Counted from the stretch's first letter, positions 24,819 to 33,701 are shown. The stretch: DNA of 64,000 nt from Actinokineospora sp. NBRC 105648 (GCF_030269645.1 NZ_BSTR01000022.1:21779-85778), one strand, 5' to 3'. Program-made: numbers and translations. Notes: generated by a model from the sequence alone, not told the origin.

Positions 24819-25224
24819 TCGGCCGGAACGTCACCACGCTCGGGCCACCGGTGGTGGTGCCGGGGTCGACGGTGAACCGCAGGGTGTGGTCGTCGACCCG
24901 GGCCATCCGGCCGGAGACGTATCCGTCGTAGCGCGTGCCGCCGTCCGGGCCGGGCGCGCGGGTCGGGTCGTCAGCGGGTTCGTCGGCGACCCAGTCGCGG
25001 TCGGCGTAGCGGGTGTAGCGGATCCCGCAGTGGGTGTAGAGCCGGAACGGCTCCCCGAGCTCGACCGTCGTGGTCGGCGCGGGTTCCGTGGTGCCGGGCC
25101 CGGACGGCACGGGCGCGGGTGGCGTGGGTCCGGGTGGCGCGGTGCAGCCGGTCAACGCCAAGGCCGTGAACGCTGAAGCGATGAGCGGCCGGCTCAGGGT
25201 GTGTCTCACGATGTGTCTCGGCAC
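24790..25224 (-). CDS. Small lipoprotein
   Basis: 144 aa from GTG 25224 (GGGGGACATC upstream). N-terminal signal with lipobox ALTGC, so a lipid-anchored extracytoplasmic protein. A Pro/Thr-rich linker follows, then a ~90-aa domain with LYTHCGIRYTRYADRDW and RYDGYVSGRMARVDDHTLRF, found in many actinomycete small lipoproteins of unknown role; it ends in Cys-Glu. Convergent with, and overlapping, the amidase gene. Confidence 0.75.
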   Translation of the reverse strand: MPRHIVRHTLSRPLIASAFTALALTGCTAPPGPTPPAPVPSGPGTTEPAPTTTVELGEPFRLYTHCGIRYTRYADRDWVADEPADDPTRAPGPDGGTRYDGYVSGRMARVDDHTLRFTVDPGTTTGGPSVVTFRPTTDPIPLCE

Positions 25225-25295
25225 GATGTCCCCCTTGGTCGAACGGTGGACGGGCGCGGTCGGCGCCTGGGTTGCACTGTCGGTGGTCTCGCTTA

Positions 25296-25704
25296 CGGCC
25301 TCGTGCGTGGTTGGGTGGGGCCGCGCGGGATGATCTTGTGTGGGGTGTGCGGTGGTGGGGTCGAGGGCGCGCGACATGCGGCTCGGCCAAGGCTGCGCGC
25401 GGTGGGCGCGGTAGGCGAGGTACCGGTCGGTGTTCCTCGACCGGGCTGTTGGCCACCGTGGTGCACCTTCGCCATGGTGTCACCCACGACTGGTTAGGGG
25501 TGGGTCGGTCCACCGTCACACGGGCGGTCGACGAGATCCGTCCGATCCTGGCCGAGCGCGGATGCCGGGTCGGCGACTACCCGGCGGCGGACCTGGGCCA
25601 AGGTGGTCGACCACCTGGGCGCCACAAGGTCGGGCGCGATCATGTGGCGCCACCGGGGCACGGGTGCGGCGTCGCGCGGCCCCACCCAACCAGGCACGAG
25701 GTCG
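25296..25704. mobile_element. Deleted IS5-type element with 32-bp terminal inverted repeats
   Basis: Ends 25296-25327 and 25673-25704 are inverted repeats with 2 mismatches in 32 bp, flanked by TTA on both sides (25293-25295, 25705-25707), a likely target duplication. Bases ~25443-25571 encode a decayed transposase N-terminus, LLATVVHLRHGVTHDWLGV then RSTVTRAVDEIRP, as in IS5-like HTH/DDE proteins. A KVVDHLGAT piece follows in another frame. The catalytic domain is gone, so it could move only in trans. Its right end is 13 bp from the next gene's start codon. Confidence 0.75.
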
Positions 25705-25717
25705 TTAGTGTGGCCGG

Positions 25718-26530
25718 GTGGACCTACGGCGGGACTTGCGGCTGGACGATGGACGGGTGCTGCGCGCGCACGACAGCGGGAGCGGGTCGGTGGTGCTGAT
25801 GTGGCACCACGGGTCGCCGCAGACGGGCGCGCTGCTTGAGCCCGTGGTGGCCGCGGCGGCCGAGCGCGACATCCGGGTGCTGTCCTACGGCCGCCCCGGC
25901 TACGGCGGTTCGACCCGTTCCCCCGAGCGCGACGTCGCGTCGGCGGCCGCCGACGCCGCCCACGTCGCCGACGCCTTCGGCGTGGACCGCTTCGTCGTCG
26001 TAGGCGCCTCCGGCGGCGGCCCGCACGCCCTGGCCTGCGCGGCCCTGCTGCCCGACCGGGTCACCGCCGCCGTGTGCTTCGCCGCGATCGCCCCGCCCAC
26101 CGACGAGTTCGACTGGTACGCGGGCATGGTCTCCCCCGGTGGCCTGCGCGCGGCGCGGGTGGGCCGCGCGGCCCGGGAGCGCTTCGCCGACACGGAGGAG
26201 TTCGACCCGACCAGCTTCACCGACACCGATTGGGAGGCGCTGCGGGGCCCGTGGTCGGCCCTGGGCGCGGACGCCGGGCAAGCGGGCCAGGAGGGCACCG
26301 ACGGCCTGGTCGACGACGACGTCGCCTTCGCCAAGCCGTGGGGCTTCGACCCGGCGACGATCACCGCCCCGGTCCTGATCGCCCACGGCAGCCAAGACCG
26401 CGTCGTCCCACCCGCCCACGCCGAGTGGCTGGCCACCAGGCTCCCGCACGCGCAGACCTGGATCCGCCCGGAGGACGGCCACGTCTCGATCCTGCGCGCC
26501 TACCCGGAGGCACTGGACTGGCTGCGATAA
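25718..26530 (+). CDS. Alpha/beta hydrolase
   Basis: 270 aa, GTG start. Fold markers: VVLMWHHGSPQTGALL (oxyanion loop), SYGRPGYGGSTRSP, nucleophile elbow GASGGGPHALACAALLP (Ser near residue 94), VLIAHGSQDRVVPPAHAEW (acid) and RPEDGHVSI (His). Similar to the epoxide-hydrolase/haloperoxidase-like group; substrate unknown. The IS5-type element ends 13 bp before the start codon, so its promoter must lie within or beyond the insertion. Confidence 0.85.
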   Translation: MDLRRDLRLDDGRVLRAHDSGSGSVVLMWHHGSPQTGALLEPVVAAAAERDIRVLSYGRPGYGGSTRSPERDVASAAADAAHVADAFGVDRFVVVGASGGGPHALACAALLPDRVTAAVCFAAIAPPTDEFDWYAGMVSPGGLRAARVGRAARERFADTEEFDPTSFTDTDWEALRGPWSALGADAGQAGQEGTDGLVDDDVAFAKPWGFDPATITAPVLIAHGSQDRVVPPAHAEWLATRLPHAQTWIRPEDGHVSILRAYPEALDWLR

Positions 26531-26570
26531 CCGATCGCCGCCGCGCGCCGCGCTGGGGCAGGATGGGCGG

Positions 26571-26984
26571 GTGAGCTGGGTGGCGAGTGTGATGGTGTCG
26601 GTCGGCGCGGGCGACCGCGGCCGGGCGGTGGAGCTGAGCGAGTGGCTGCGCACCCAAGCGCCGCACCGCGACGACCCGGAGGCCCGCGGCTGCGGCTCCC
26701 TCCGGGAGGTCACCGGCCGGGATTCCCAGTGGGGCGGCGGGAAGTACCCCGAGTGCGACGTCTGGGCGGGCGTGCTCAACCACGCCGACCTCGAAGCGGT
26801 CCTCGACCGGGTCCGCGCGGTCGAGTGGCACGCGCCCAACGAGTTCCAACTGTTCTTGATGGATCAGGAACAGTCGTTCTTCCGCCTGTGGATGTTCCGC
26901 GACGGCGACCTCCGGCAGTTCGCCCCCACCAGCCCGAACGAGGAGGACCCCGAGTTCTTCCCGCCCGAACCCTTCGCCCGCTGA
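26571..26984 (+). CDS. Hypothetical protein
   Basis: 137 aa, GTG start 41 bp after the hydrolase gene. No recognised domain, signal or membrane span. Visible features: an N-terminal VASVMVSVGAGDRGRAVELS helix region, a central GGGKYPECDVWAG, and an acidic C-terminus rich in Phe/Pro. Codon use and a stable frame match neighbours, so it is likely real. Possibly cotranscribed with the hydrolase. Confidence 0.6.
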   Translation: MSWVASVMVSVGAGDRGRAVELSEWLRTQAPHRDDPEARGCGSLREVTGRDSQWGGGKYPECDVWAGVLNHADLEAVLDRVRAVEWHAPNEFQLFLMDQEQSFFRLWMFRDGDLRQFAPTSPNEEDPEFFPPEPFAR

Positions 26985-27438
26985 ACCACGCGCGGCCACC
27001 AGGGCTCGGCGAGCTCAGGCGGTGGAAGCATCTGCTTCGAGGAATGGGGGTGAGCGGAGAACACCGGCAGCCCGGTGGCCGTGATGTCCCTGTGCAGAGC
27101 CGTTTCTGAGCAGCGGTCCCAGGTCAGGGACCGCTTGATCGAGGCCGGGAGCGGGCCGACCGCGGAGATGATCGCCTCCCTCACGGTCAGCGAGTCCCTT
27201 CCGGTCAGCGGGACCAGGACCGGGAACCGGCTGGTGCGCTCGACCAGGGTGACCGCGGCTGTCCTGCCGCCCTTGCCGGGACCCTGGTCACCAGCGCAAC
27301 CTCAGCAGGCCGGGCACCACCGACACACACCGGGGCCGACGATCGACCGCGAACGGATCAGGCCGCGACCGGGCGATCACGGCCGGTCCGTGACCGTCGC
27401 CCGATACCGATCCGGACCGCGATGTCCCTGCACTGCCC
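26985..27438. other. Intergenic stretch containing the IS30 fragment
   Basis: Apart from the IS30 transposase piece nothing else is seen. No terminal repeats were found. Confidence 0.35.
27036..27290 (-). pseudogene. IS30-family transposase fragment
   Basis: On the minus strand the frame reads TLVERTSRFPVLVPL, then LPASIKRSLTWDRCSETALH and ATGLPVFSAHPHSS, the middle of the IS30 DDE domain (normally SLTWDQGSEM and DPHSPWQRG). The WDQG acid motif is altered to WDRC, and both ends of the transposase are missing. Only about 85 codons remain. Confidence 0.75.
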
Positions 27439-28125
27439 TCAGGCCCGGGCGGTCGTGCCCGCCTCGGCCTGGGTCTTGGTCGCGAGCACCAGGGTGATCG
27501 TCGACTGCTTCGGACCCGGCGTGAAGATCGGTTCCAGCATGGGGAACGCGCGCCCCAACTCGGCGAGGACGTCCGCGCCGGTGAACCCCGCGAGGGCCGC
27601 GTAGACGCGGCGGAAGACCCGGGCGGTGAGCCGCTTGCCGACCGGCCGCAGGTCGTAGACGAACAGCTTCCCGCCGGGCCGCAGCGCGTCGCGCGCGTGT
27701 CCGACGGCGGTCCGGACGTCCGGCATCGCGCTGAAGGCCGCCAGCGCTACCACGGCGTCGAACTCCCCGACCCCGTGCGCCGTGCGCGAGGCGTCGGCTT
27801 GTCGGACCTCGACGTTGGTCCACCCCCGCTCGCGCACCAACCGGCGCGCCCGCGCCACCATGCGGGGGCTGTAGTCGACCCCGACGACCCGACCCCGCTC
27901 CCCCACCGCCGCGCGCAGCGACGCCAGCGTGGCGCCGCTACCACAGCCGATGTCGAGCACGGCCTGGCCGTCGCGCAGGTCCAGCCGCCGCACGGCCAGC
28001 TCCCGCAGTGGCGCGCAGAGCCGGTCGACGATGCCGTAGTAGGTCAGGCTCGCCACGTCCCACAGCAGCCGCCCACGTCGCAACCGCGCCTCGTGCCGCC
28101 TGTCGGGTCGCGCCTTCGCACCCAT
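27439..28125 (-). CDS. Class I SAM-dependent methyltransferase
   Basis: 228 aa. The Rossmann-type motif I AVLDIGCGSGATLASL sits near residues 57-72, followed by VVGVDYSPRMVARARRLV (motif post-I), VEVRQADAS (motif II) and LRPGGKLFVYDLRPVGKR (motif III region). Resembles UbiE/Methyltransf_11-type small-molecule methyltransferases; substrate unknown. ATG 28125 has AGGGGGACAC. Divergent from the P450 gene across a region with two identical palindromes. Confidence 0.85.
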   Translation of the reverse strand: MGAKARPDRRHEARLRRGRLLWDVASLTYYGIVDRLCAPLRELAVRRLDLRDGQAVLDIGCGSGATLASLRAAVGERGRVVGVDYSPRMVARARRLVRERGWTNVEVRQADASRTAHGVGEFDAVVALAAFSAMPDVRTAVGHARDALRPGGKLFVYDLRPVGKRLTARVFRRVYAALAGFTGADVLAELGRAFPMLEPIFTPGPKQSTITLVLATKTQAEAGTTARA

Positions 28126-28150
28126 GTGTCCCCCTGTCCGATGTTTTACA

Positions 28151-28200
28151 ATGCGATCGCATCGTATCGCACGCTCCGCCCGGACACAATGCGATCGCAT
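28151..28200. promoter_or_regulatory. Two ATGCGATCGCAT palindromes in the methyltransferase/P450 divergent promoter
   Basis: The perfect 12-bp palindrome occurs at 28151-28162 and 28189-28200, 38 bp apart centre to centre, each within the larger repeat CAATGCGATCGCATCG. The spacing is between three and four helical turns. A dimeric repressor bound at both would cover both promoters. No regulator gene is adjacent. Confidence 0.6.
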
Positions 28201-28320
28201 CGGGCTGGACGTCTTGCCACAAAAGGGAACGCGGCCGACGCGGGCCGACTTGCGAGTGCGCCAGTACGGGATACGCTCACGGTAGGTGACGAAACTGCTA
28301 CCGGTCCGAGGGGACACCTG

Positions 28321-29667
28321 GTGACTTCCACGGCAACACCACTCGATCTAGTGCCCACCGCCCCGAACCGACTGCCGCTGCTGGGCCACGTCATCCCGTT
28401 GGCCCGCAGGCCACTGGAGTTCCTCACCGACGCGCGCCGCGGCGGGGACGTGGTCAAGGTCTACCTGGGCACCAGCCCGACCTACCTGCTCAACAGCCCG
28501 GACCTCATCCACCAGGTATTCGTGACCGACGCGGCCAAGTACCACAAGGGAAAGCTGTTCGACGTGCTGCGCCCGATCCTGGGCAACGGCCTGGTCAACT
28601 CCGAGGACGTCCTGCACCGCAGGCAGCGCAAGCTCATCCGGCCCGCGTTCCAGCAGAACCGGCTGCCCGGCTACGTCGAGGCGATGAGCGCGGTGGCGGC
28701 CGAGCGCACCGCGGGCTGGCAGCCGGGGCAGCGGCTCGCGGTGGACGAGGTCACCAGCGACTACGTCCTGCGGGTCCTGGCGCGGACGCTGCTGCCCACC
28801 CAGCCCACCGCGGTGATCAACGAGGTCCAACGCGCGCTCCCGGTGCTGATGGGCGAGGTGCTCCGACAGATGGCCCTACCGTCCACAGTGGCCACTTGGC
28901 GGACGCCAGGGCGGCGCAGGTACGAGCGGGCCAAGGCGGTCATACACCGCGCCGCCGACGAGGTCATCGCCACCTACCGGGCCGACGGCACCGACCACGG
29001 CAACCTGATCTCGGTGCTGGTCAACGCCCGCGACGACGAGACCGACGAGACCATGACCGACGCCCAGGTGCGCGACGAGATCGTCACCATGCTCGTCGCC
29101 GCGGTCGACAACGCCGGCGTCGGGCTGGCCTAATTCTTCCACCAGCTGGGCAGGCACCCGGCCGTGCTGCGCCGCGTGCAGGAGGAGGTCGACGCCGTGC
29201 TGGCCGGTCGCCCGGTCGGCTACGCGGACCTGGCCGAGCTGCGCTACACCGGCCGGGCCCTTGCCGAGACCCTGCGGCTGTCCAACACCACCCCCATCCT
29301 GTCCCGGCGGCCCCGCGAGGACGTCACCCTCGGCGGGTTGCCGCTGCGGGCGGGCACCGAGCTGATGATCAGCATCGCCGCGCTGCACCGGGACGGCACC
29401 CGCTACCCGGACCCGCTGCGCTTCGACCCCGACCGCTGGGCCGACGACCGCCACCACAACCCGCGCAACACCGACTACCTACCGTTCGGCGCGGGCCCGC
29501 GCGCGTGCGTCGGCGGCGACTTCGCGTGGCTGAGCATGCTGACCCTGATCGCCACCATCACCTCCCGGTGGCACCTGACCCCGGACCCCGACCACCGGGT
29601 CCGGGTCAAGCAGAGCGTCGTCCCCCGCCCGGACCGCCTCCCGATGACCGCCCACCCCCGCCGATAG
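28321..29667 (+). pseudogene. Cytochrome P450 interrupted by an in-frame TAA
   Basis: From GTG 28321 (GAGGGGACACCTG upstream) the frame encodes a normal P450 N-terminus (PLLGHVIPLARRPLEFL) to the I-helix VAAVDNAGVGLA, then meets TAA at 29131-29133. The same frame continues without other damage through FFHQLGRHP, ExxR motif ETLRLS, FDPDRW and heme-binding FGAGPRACVGGDF (Cys ligand present) to TAG. One codon therefore separates it from an intact ~448-aa P450. A paralogue at 47956 is intact. It is a recent pseudogene, a sequencing error, or read through. Confidence 0.8.
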
Positions 29668-29810
29668 CGGAAACCCCTCGTACAGCCGCGTTCCCGGCCG
29701 TCGCGCGCGCCCGGGCGGGTATGGTCGAGGTCGTCTGAGCGGTGTCGGTCCGCCGCTTTGCCCGCGCCGCAACGGTTCTGCCCATCAGGTCCGCGAGGGG
29801 ACGGTTGAGC

Positions 29811-30911
29811 ATGGTCGAGCACGTGGTGGTCGTCGGGGCGGGTGTCTACGGCGCGGCCGTCGCGGCGTCGTTGGCGCGGCGGGGCGCGCGGGTCACGGTG
29901 GTGGACGCGGGCGCGCCCGCGGGTGGTACCTCTGGTGCGACCTTCTCATGGACCAACTCGTGCGGGAAGCAACCACGGACCTACCACGACCTCAGTGTCG
30001 CGGGCATGGACGCCCACCGCAGGCTGGCCGCGGACGCGCGCGGCGACTGGTACCACGAGGACGGCAATCTGGAGTGGGCCGCCGACGACGCGGGGCGCGA
30101 GGAGTTGCGCCGCAAGGTCGACGGAGTCCTGGACTACGGGTACGAGGCCCGGTGGATCGACCGTGCGGAGGCACTCGCTCTAGAACCAGGTCTCGACCCC
30201 GGCAGGGTGCCCGCGGACGGCATCGCGCACTTCCCCCGCGAGGGCTGGGTCGAACCGACCGGGTTGATCAACCACCTGCTCGCGACCGCCCGCGGTGTCG
30301 AGGTCGTCCGGGATGACGCGGTCGTCGACCTCGAGGTGACAACCGTTGCGGTGCAAGCGGTTCGACTCGCCTCGGGTCGGACAATGTCGGTGGACGCGGT
30401 GGTCGACTGCGCAGGCCCGCAGGCCGCCCGGATCGCCGCGCTCGCCGGCCTGGACCTGCCGATGCGCAACACCCGCGGCGTGCTCGTGCGCATCGCTCCG
30501 GTCGAGGGCGCGGTGTCACGGGTCGTGCATGCGCCGGAAGTCCACGCGCGCCCCGACGTCCACGGGCGGGTTCTACTGCACTCGCTGGAGATCGACCGGG
30601 CCGCGCGCGTGACCGAGACGGGCGAGGTCGACGTCGAGCTCTCGGCGATCGACACCGTCGTCGAGGCGGGTCGAGCCCTCTACCCGAGTCTGCGCACCGC
30701 GACCGTGCACAGTGTCAAGGTCGGCGAGCGGCCCATCCCCGACGACGGCCTCCCGGTGCTGGGGCGGGCGGTCGCACTGCCCAACTTCCACTTCGCTGTC
30801 TCGCACAGCGGCGCCACCCTGGCCGTGCACGCGGGCGACCTGGTCGCCGCCGAGGTCCTCGGCGAGAACCACGACGAGACGCTGCACCCGTTCCGGTTCG
30901 AGCGCTTCTGA
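29811..30911 (+). CDS. FAD-dependent oxidoreductase (DAO family)
   Basis: 366 aa. N-terminal dinucleotide-binding motif VVVVGAGVYGAAVAASLARRGARVTVVDAG (residues 5-34 region) and the C-terminal FAD contact HFAVSHSGATLAVHAGDLVA mark the D-amino-acid oxidase/glycine oxidase fold. It should oxidise an amine or amino acid, producing imine and probably hydrogen peroxide; substrate unknown. ATG 29811 has GAGGGGACGGTTGAGC. Same strand as the broken P450 143 bp upstream; convergent with the next monooxygenase gene. Confidence 0.85.
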   Translation: MVEHVVVVGAGVYGAAVAASLARRGARVTVVDAGAPAGGTSGATFSWTNSCGKQPRTYHDLSVAGMDAHRRLAADARGDWYHEDGNLEWAADDAGREELRRKVDGVLDYGYEARWIDRAEALALEPGLDPGRVPADGIAHFPREGWVEPTGLINHLLATARGVEVVRDDAVVDLEVTTVAVQAVRLASGRTMSVDAVVDCAGPQAARIAALAGLDLPMRNTRGVLVRIAPVEGAVSRVVHAPEVHARPDVHGRVLLHSLEIDRAARVTETGEVDVELSAIDTVVEAGRALYPSLRTATVHSVKVGERPIPDDGLPVLGRAVALPNFHFAVSHSGATLAVHAGDLVAAEVLGENHDETLHPFRFERF

Positions 30912-30997
30912 GCACGGCGGACCCAGCGGCCGCGGGGACCTCGGCGCACACCGGCTCGATATGGACCGGCTGCGAGGATCGCGTGCCGCGGTCGAGG

Positions 30998-32512
30998 TCA
31001 CGCGCGTGCGGGGACGCCGAACCACTCCTCGACGGCTGCCCGCAGCTCGTCCCGGTCGGGGTGCGCGTCGTTCGACGCCCACACCACGTAGGAGTCCGGG
31101 CGGAGCAGGAGCGCGGTGACGTCGGTGTCCGCCTTGGCATGGACAACGTCGACGCCGTCGCTGCCGTCGACGCTCAGCTCGCCGTCCTCGGTGAGGTCGA
31201 TCAGCAGTGGCCGGGCCGTCCTGACCAGCTCGGCGAGGCGGACCACGCCGTCCGGGGTGCACAGGTCGAGGTCGGGCGCGAGCCACCCCGCCAGCGGGTG
31301 CGCGCCGTCGGCGACCGGGTAGCGGACGTCCGCGCCCGCGACGAGAGTGGCGAGGGACCGCACGACGCCGGGCTGGGCGAGCAGTTCGCCGAACACCTGG
31401 CGCAGACCGGTGACGTCGTCGCCGGGGGCGAGCAGCGCGGCCTGAGCCCGGGAGAAGGTGATCGTCCGGTCGGCGACCGGGCGGCGCTCGGTCTCGTAGG
31501 TGTCGAGGACGTCGGCGGCGCCGTTGAGCGCGGCCGCGAGCTTCCACCCGAGGTTGACCGCGTCCTGCATGCCTAGGTTGAGCCCGGTGCCCCCCGCGGC
31601 GAAGACGTGCGCGGCGTCGCCGACGAGGAACACCCGGCCGTCCCGGTACCGCTCGGCGACGCGGGTGTTGCCGCCGTTGATCCTGCGCAGCACGTGCGGC
31701 CCGTCGCCGGGTGGCGGACCGAGCGGGATGTCGGCGCCCAGCACGCGGCGGACACTGTCCCGCAGCTCGTCGAGGGTCATCGGCTCGCCGGTCGCCGGCT
31801 GGTCCCACTCGGTGGTGGCGACCAGCGGCGGACGACCGGGCAGCGGCGCGTAGGCGAACCCGCCGTGCGCGGTGCGGACGGGCAGGAACGGCAGGATCCG
31901 GCCGTGGCCCGGGATGTTCAGCGCACCGGTCGTGGGATCGACCAACTCCGCGGGCAGGGCGACGTGCGCGGTGCGGTTGGTGCTGCGGTCGTAGGTGACA
32001 CCTGGGAACGCGATGCCGGCTGCCTTGCGAACGGGACTGTGCGCGCCGTCGGCACCGACGAGGTACTGGGCTCGGAGCTCGTAGGTCCCACTGGGCCCGT
32101 CGACGGTGAGCGTGACGCCCTCGCCGTCCTGGCTGAGGCCGGTGAAACCGTGCCCACGGCGAATGTCGACGCCGAGTTCGTTCGCGCGGGTTTCCAGGAC
32201 CCGCACGGTGTCCAGCTCGGGCACCGGCAGGTTGTAGACGGGACTGTCCGCGAGCAGGCCGAGGTCGAGCGGCATCGCGGCGAACATGAAGTACGCGTTG
32301 TTCGGGCGGGGCGGACCGGCGTGGCCGCTGAGCGGTTCGAACAGCCCGCGGCGGTCGACCACCCGGACGACCTGCCCGACGAGACCGTTGGACCTGGGCT
32401 CCGCGCTGGGCTCGGTGCGCCGGTCCAGCACGATCGACCGGACGCCACCGAGGGCGAGTTCGCAGGCGAGCAGCAAGCCGTTGGGTCCGGCACCGACGAT
32501 GACCACGTCCAT
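30998..32512 (-). CDS. FAD-dependent aromatic monooxygenase (PheA/TfdB family)
   Basis: 504 aa. GxGxxG motif VIVGAGPNGLLLACELALGG at 4-23, the DG motif YLVGADGAHSPVRKAAGI, and the GD motif VFLVGDAAHVFAAGGTGLNLG near residue 290, all in order, identify the single-component flavoprotein hydroxylase family. A C-terminal thioredoxin-like extension ends PDRDELRAAVEEWFGV. Such enzymes hydroxylate phenols or polyketide aromatics. ATG 32512 with GGAGGAACGACC. The TetR gene lies directly upstream on the same strand (148 bp gap) and may regulate it. Confidence 0.88.
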   Translation of the reverse strand: MDVVIVGAGPNGLLLACELALGGVRSIVLDRRTEPSAEPRSNGLVGQVVRVVDRRGLFEPLSGHAGPPRPNNAYFMFAAMPLDLGLLADSPVYNLPVPELDTVRVLETRANELGVDIRRGHGFTGLSQDGEGVTLTVDGPSGTYELRAQYLVGADGAHSPVRKAAGIAFPGVTYDRSTNRTAHVALPAELVDPTTGALNIPGHGRILPFLPVRTAHGGFAYAPLPGRPPLVATTEWDQPATGEPMTLDELRDSVRRVLGADIPLGPPPGDGPHVLRRINGGNTRVAERYRDGRVFLVGDAAHVFAAGGTGLNLGMQDAVNLGWKLAAALNGAADVLDTYETERRPVADRTITFSRAQAALLAPGDDVTGLRQVFGELLAQPGVVRSLATLVAGADVRYPVADGAHPLAGWLAPDLDLCTPDGVVRLAELVRTARPLLIDLTEDGELSVDGSDGVDVVHAKADTDVTALLLRPDSYVVWASNDAHPDRDELRAAVEEWFGVPARA

Positions 32513-32562
32513 GGTCGTTCCTCCTGTTCCAGGCATGCCTGACAGGCCCGTCGGGCGGGCTC

Positions 32563-32637
32563 GGTCGCATCGGGATCGGGTTGCAGCGAGATGGTCGCAA
32601 CGGGATTGGTCGCGACGGGATCGGTCGTGGTGATTGT
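32563..32637. repeat. Five degenerate 15-bp tandem repeats
   Basis: GGTCGCATCGGGATC-type units start at 32563, 32578, 32593, 32608 and 32623. The middle copies are closest (GGTCGCAACGGGATT, GGTCGCGACGGGATC). They lie between the TetR stop and the monooxygenase start and could be operator-like or simple slippage. Confidence 0.65.
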
Positions 32638-32660
32638 TCGCGCGTGGTTGGTCGTGCGGG

Positions 32661-33284
32661 TCAGTGCGGGGCGGGAAGCCCGGCGCGGATCTGGTCGAAG
32701 ACCTCGTGCAGCAGGGACACCAGCGACCGGGTCGGATCGCGCGTCCAGTGGGCCATCGCCGTGCCGAGCCCGGCGCTGACTACCGCGGCGACGATCTGCG
32801 GGTACAGGTCCTCGGCGCCAGCGCCCGTGCGGTCGGCGATGGCTGCGGTCATCTCGTCCTGAGCCGAGGCGTGCGCACGGAAGACCTCATGCTGAACCGA
32901 AGGCTCGGCGAGCAGCCTCTGGAGTGCCGCGGCGTACCCGTCGATCTTCGGCCGCGCGGCCGAGCGCGGCTCGGGATCCTCGTCCCACCCGAACTGCGCC
33001 ACGACCGAGTGGACGAGCGAGTCCCAGAGCGGTTCCCCGACCGGCCGCTCCCGCAACACCTCGGCGATACGCCGCCCGCGCTCGACGTGCGTGGCGACGA
33101 TCGCCTCGGCCTTGCTGCTGAAGTAGTTGCGGAAGGTCCGCTCGGAGACGTTCGCCGCAGCGGCGATGTCGGCCACCGAGACCGCGTCCAGCCCACGCTC
33201 CAGCACAAGCCCAATAGCCGCCTGACTCAACGCGAACCGCGTCTCCCGCTTCTTGCGCTCGCGAAGCCCGTCGTCAGCCGCCAT
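32661..33284 (-). CDS. TetR-family transcriptional regulator
   Basis: 207 aa. HTH at about residues 10-58: LSQAAIGLVLERGLDAVSVA, DIAAAANVSERTFRNYFSSK. The C-terminal domain fits the TetR_C group common next to oxidoreductase genes. It sits upstream of the FAD monooxygenase on the same strand, and its own promoter contains a nested palindrome, suggesting autoregulation and control of the monooxygenase. Confidence 0.88.
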   Translation of the reverse strand: MAADDGLRERKKRETRFALSQAAIGLVLERGLDAVSVADIAAAANVSERTFRNYFSSKAEAIVATHVERGRRIAEVLRERPVGEPLWDSLVHSVVAQFGWDEDPEPRSAARPKIDGYAAALQRLLAEPSVQHEVFRAHASAQDEMTAAIADRTGAGAEDLYPQIVAAVVSAGLGTAMAHWTRDPTRSLVSLLHEVFDQIRAGLPAPH

Positions 33285-33303
33285 ACCAACAGCCTAGCCA
33301 AAC

Positions 33304-33335
33304 TTGCCGAGTTTGCAAACTTTCCGACTCGGCAA
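33304..33335. promoter_or_regulatory. Nested palindrome upstream of the TetR gene
   Basis: TTGCCGAGT (33304-33312) is repeated inverted as ACTCGGCAA (33327-33335), and GTTTGCAAAC at 33311-33320 is itself a perfect palindrome within it. It lies 20-50 bp before the start codon, a likely autoregulatory operator. Confidence 0.6.
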
Positions 33336-33425
33336 CTTGTTGTGCGCGGGCCGACCAGGACACTCGCGAACCGGTGCTCGGTCACTGGTTCGGCGCGCCC
33401 CACTGATCAGCAGCGCCCGACCGGG

Positions 33426-33497
33426 TGTCCCCGGCAGGAGTCGAACCTGCGTCTCCGGCTTCGGAGGCCGGTGCCGTGTCCACTGGGCCACGGGGAC
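33426..33497 (-). tRNA. tRNA-Arg(CCG)
   Basis: Minus strand: acceptor GTCCCCG pairs with CGGGGAC, discriminator A, T-arm GCAGG-TTCGACT-CCTGC, anticodon stem CCGGC/GCCGG with loop CTCCGAA giving anticodon CCG. CCA is not encoded. Last of three tRNA genes on this strand. Confidence 0.93.
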
Positions 33498-33540
33498 CAA
33501 TGGCGTCGAGGGCACGGGAGTGTGCCCTCGACGCCGCGTG

Positions 33541-33614
33541 CGTCCCCGCCAGGACTCGAACCTGGGGCCTCGACATTCGTAGTGTCGCGCGCTGTCCGAC
33601 TGCGCCACGGGGAC
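33541..33614 (-). tRNA. tRNA-Arg(ACG)
   Basis: Minus strand: acceptor GTCCCCG/CGGGGAC, discriminator G, T-arm CCAGG-TTCGAGT-CCTGG, anticodon stem CGACA/TGTCG with loop CTACGAA, so anticodon ACG (A34 normally edited to inosine by TadA). CCA is not encoded. Confidence 0.93.
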
Positions 33615-33617
33615 CGG

Positions 33618-33701
33618 TGGTGGAGGGTGGAGTCGAACCACCAGTGCCCACGAGGGGCGCCCGGGTTACAGCCGGGTCGGGCTCCGCAGCCCATCTCCAC
33701 C
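33618..33701 (-). tRNA. tRNA-Tyr(GTA)
   Basis: Minus strand, 84 nt, type II with a long variable arm. Acceptor GGTGGAG/CTCCACC, discriminator A, anticodon stem CCCGG/CCGGG with loop CTGTAAC (anticodon GTA), T-arm GTGG-TTCGACT-CCAC. First of the tRNA-Tyr/Arg/Arg cluster. Confidence 0.93.

Noticed and set aside
30573-32600. A 675-aa minus-strand frame over the FAD monooxygenase
   Set aside because: It is the wrong frame of the monooxygenase gene, which has GxGxxG and GD motifs in its own frame.
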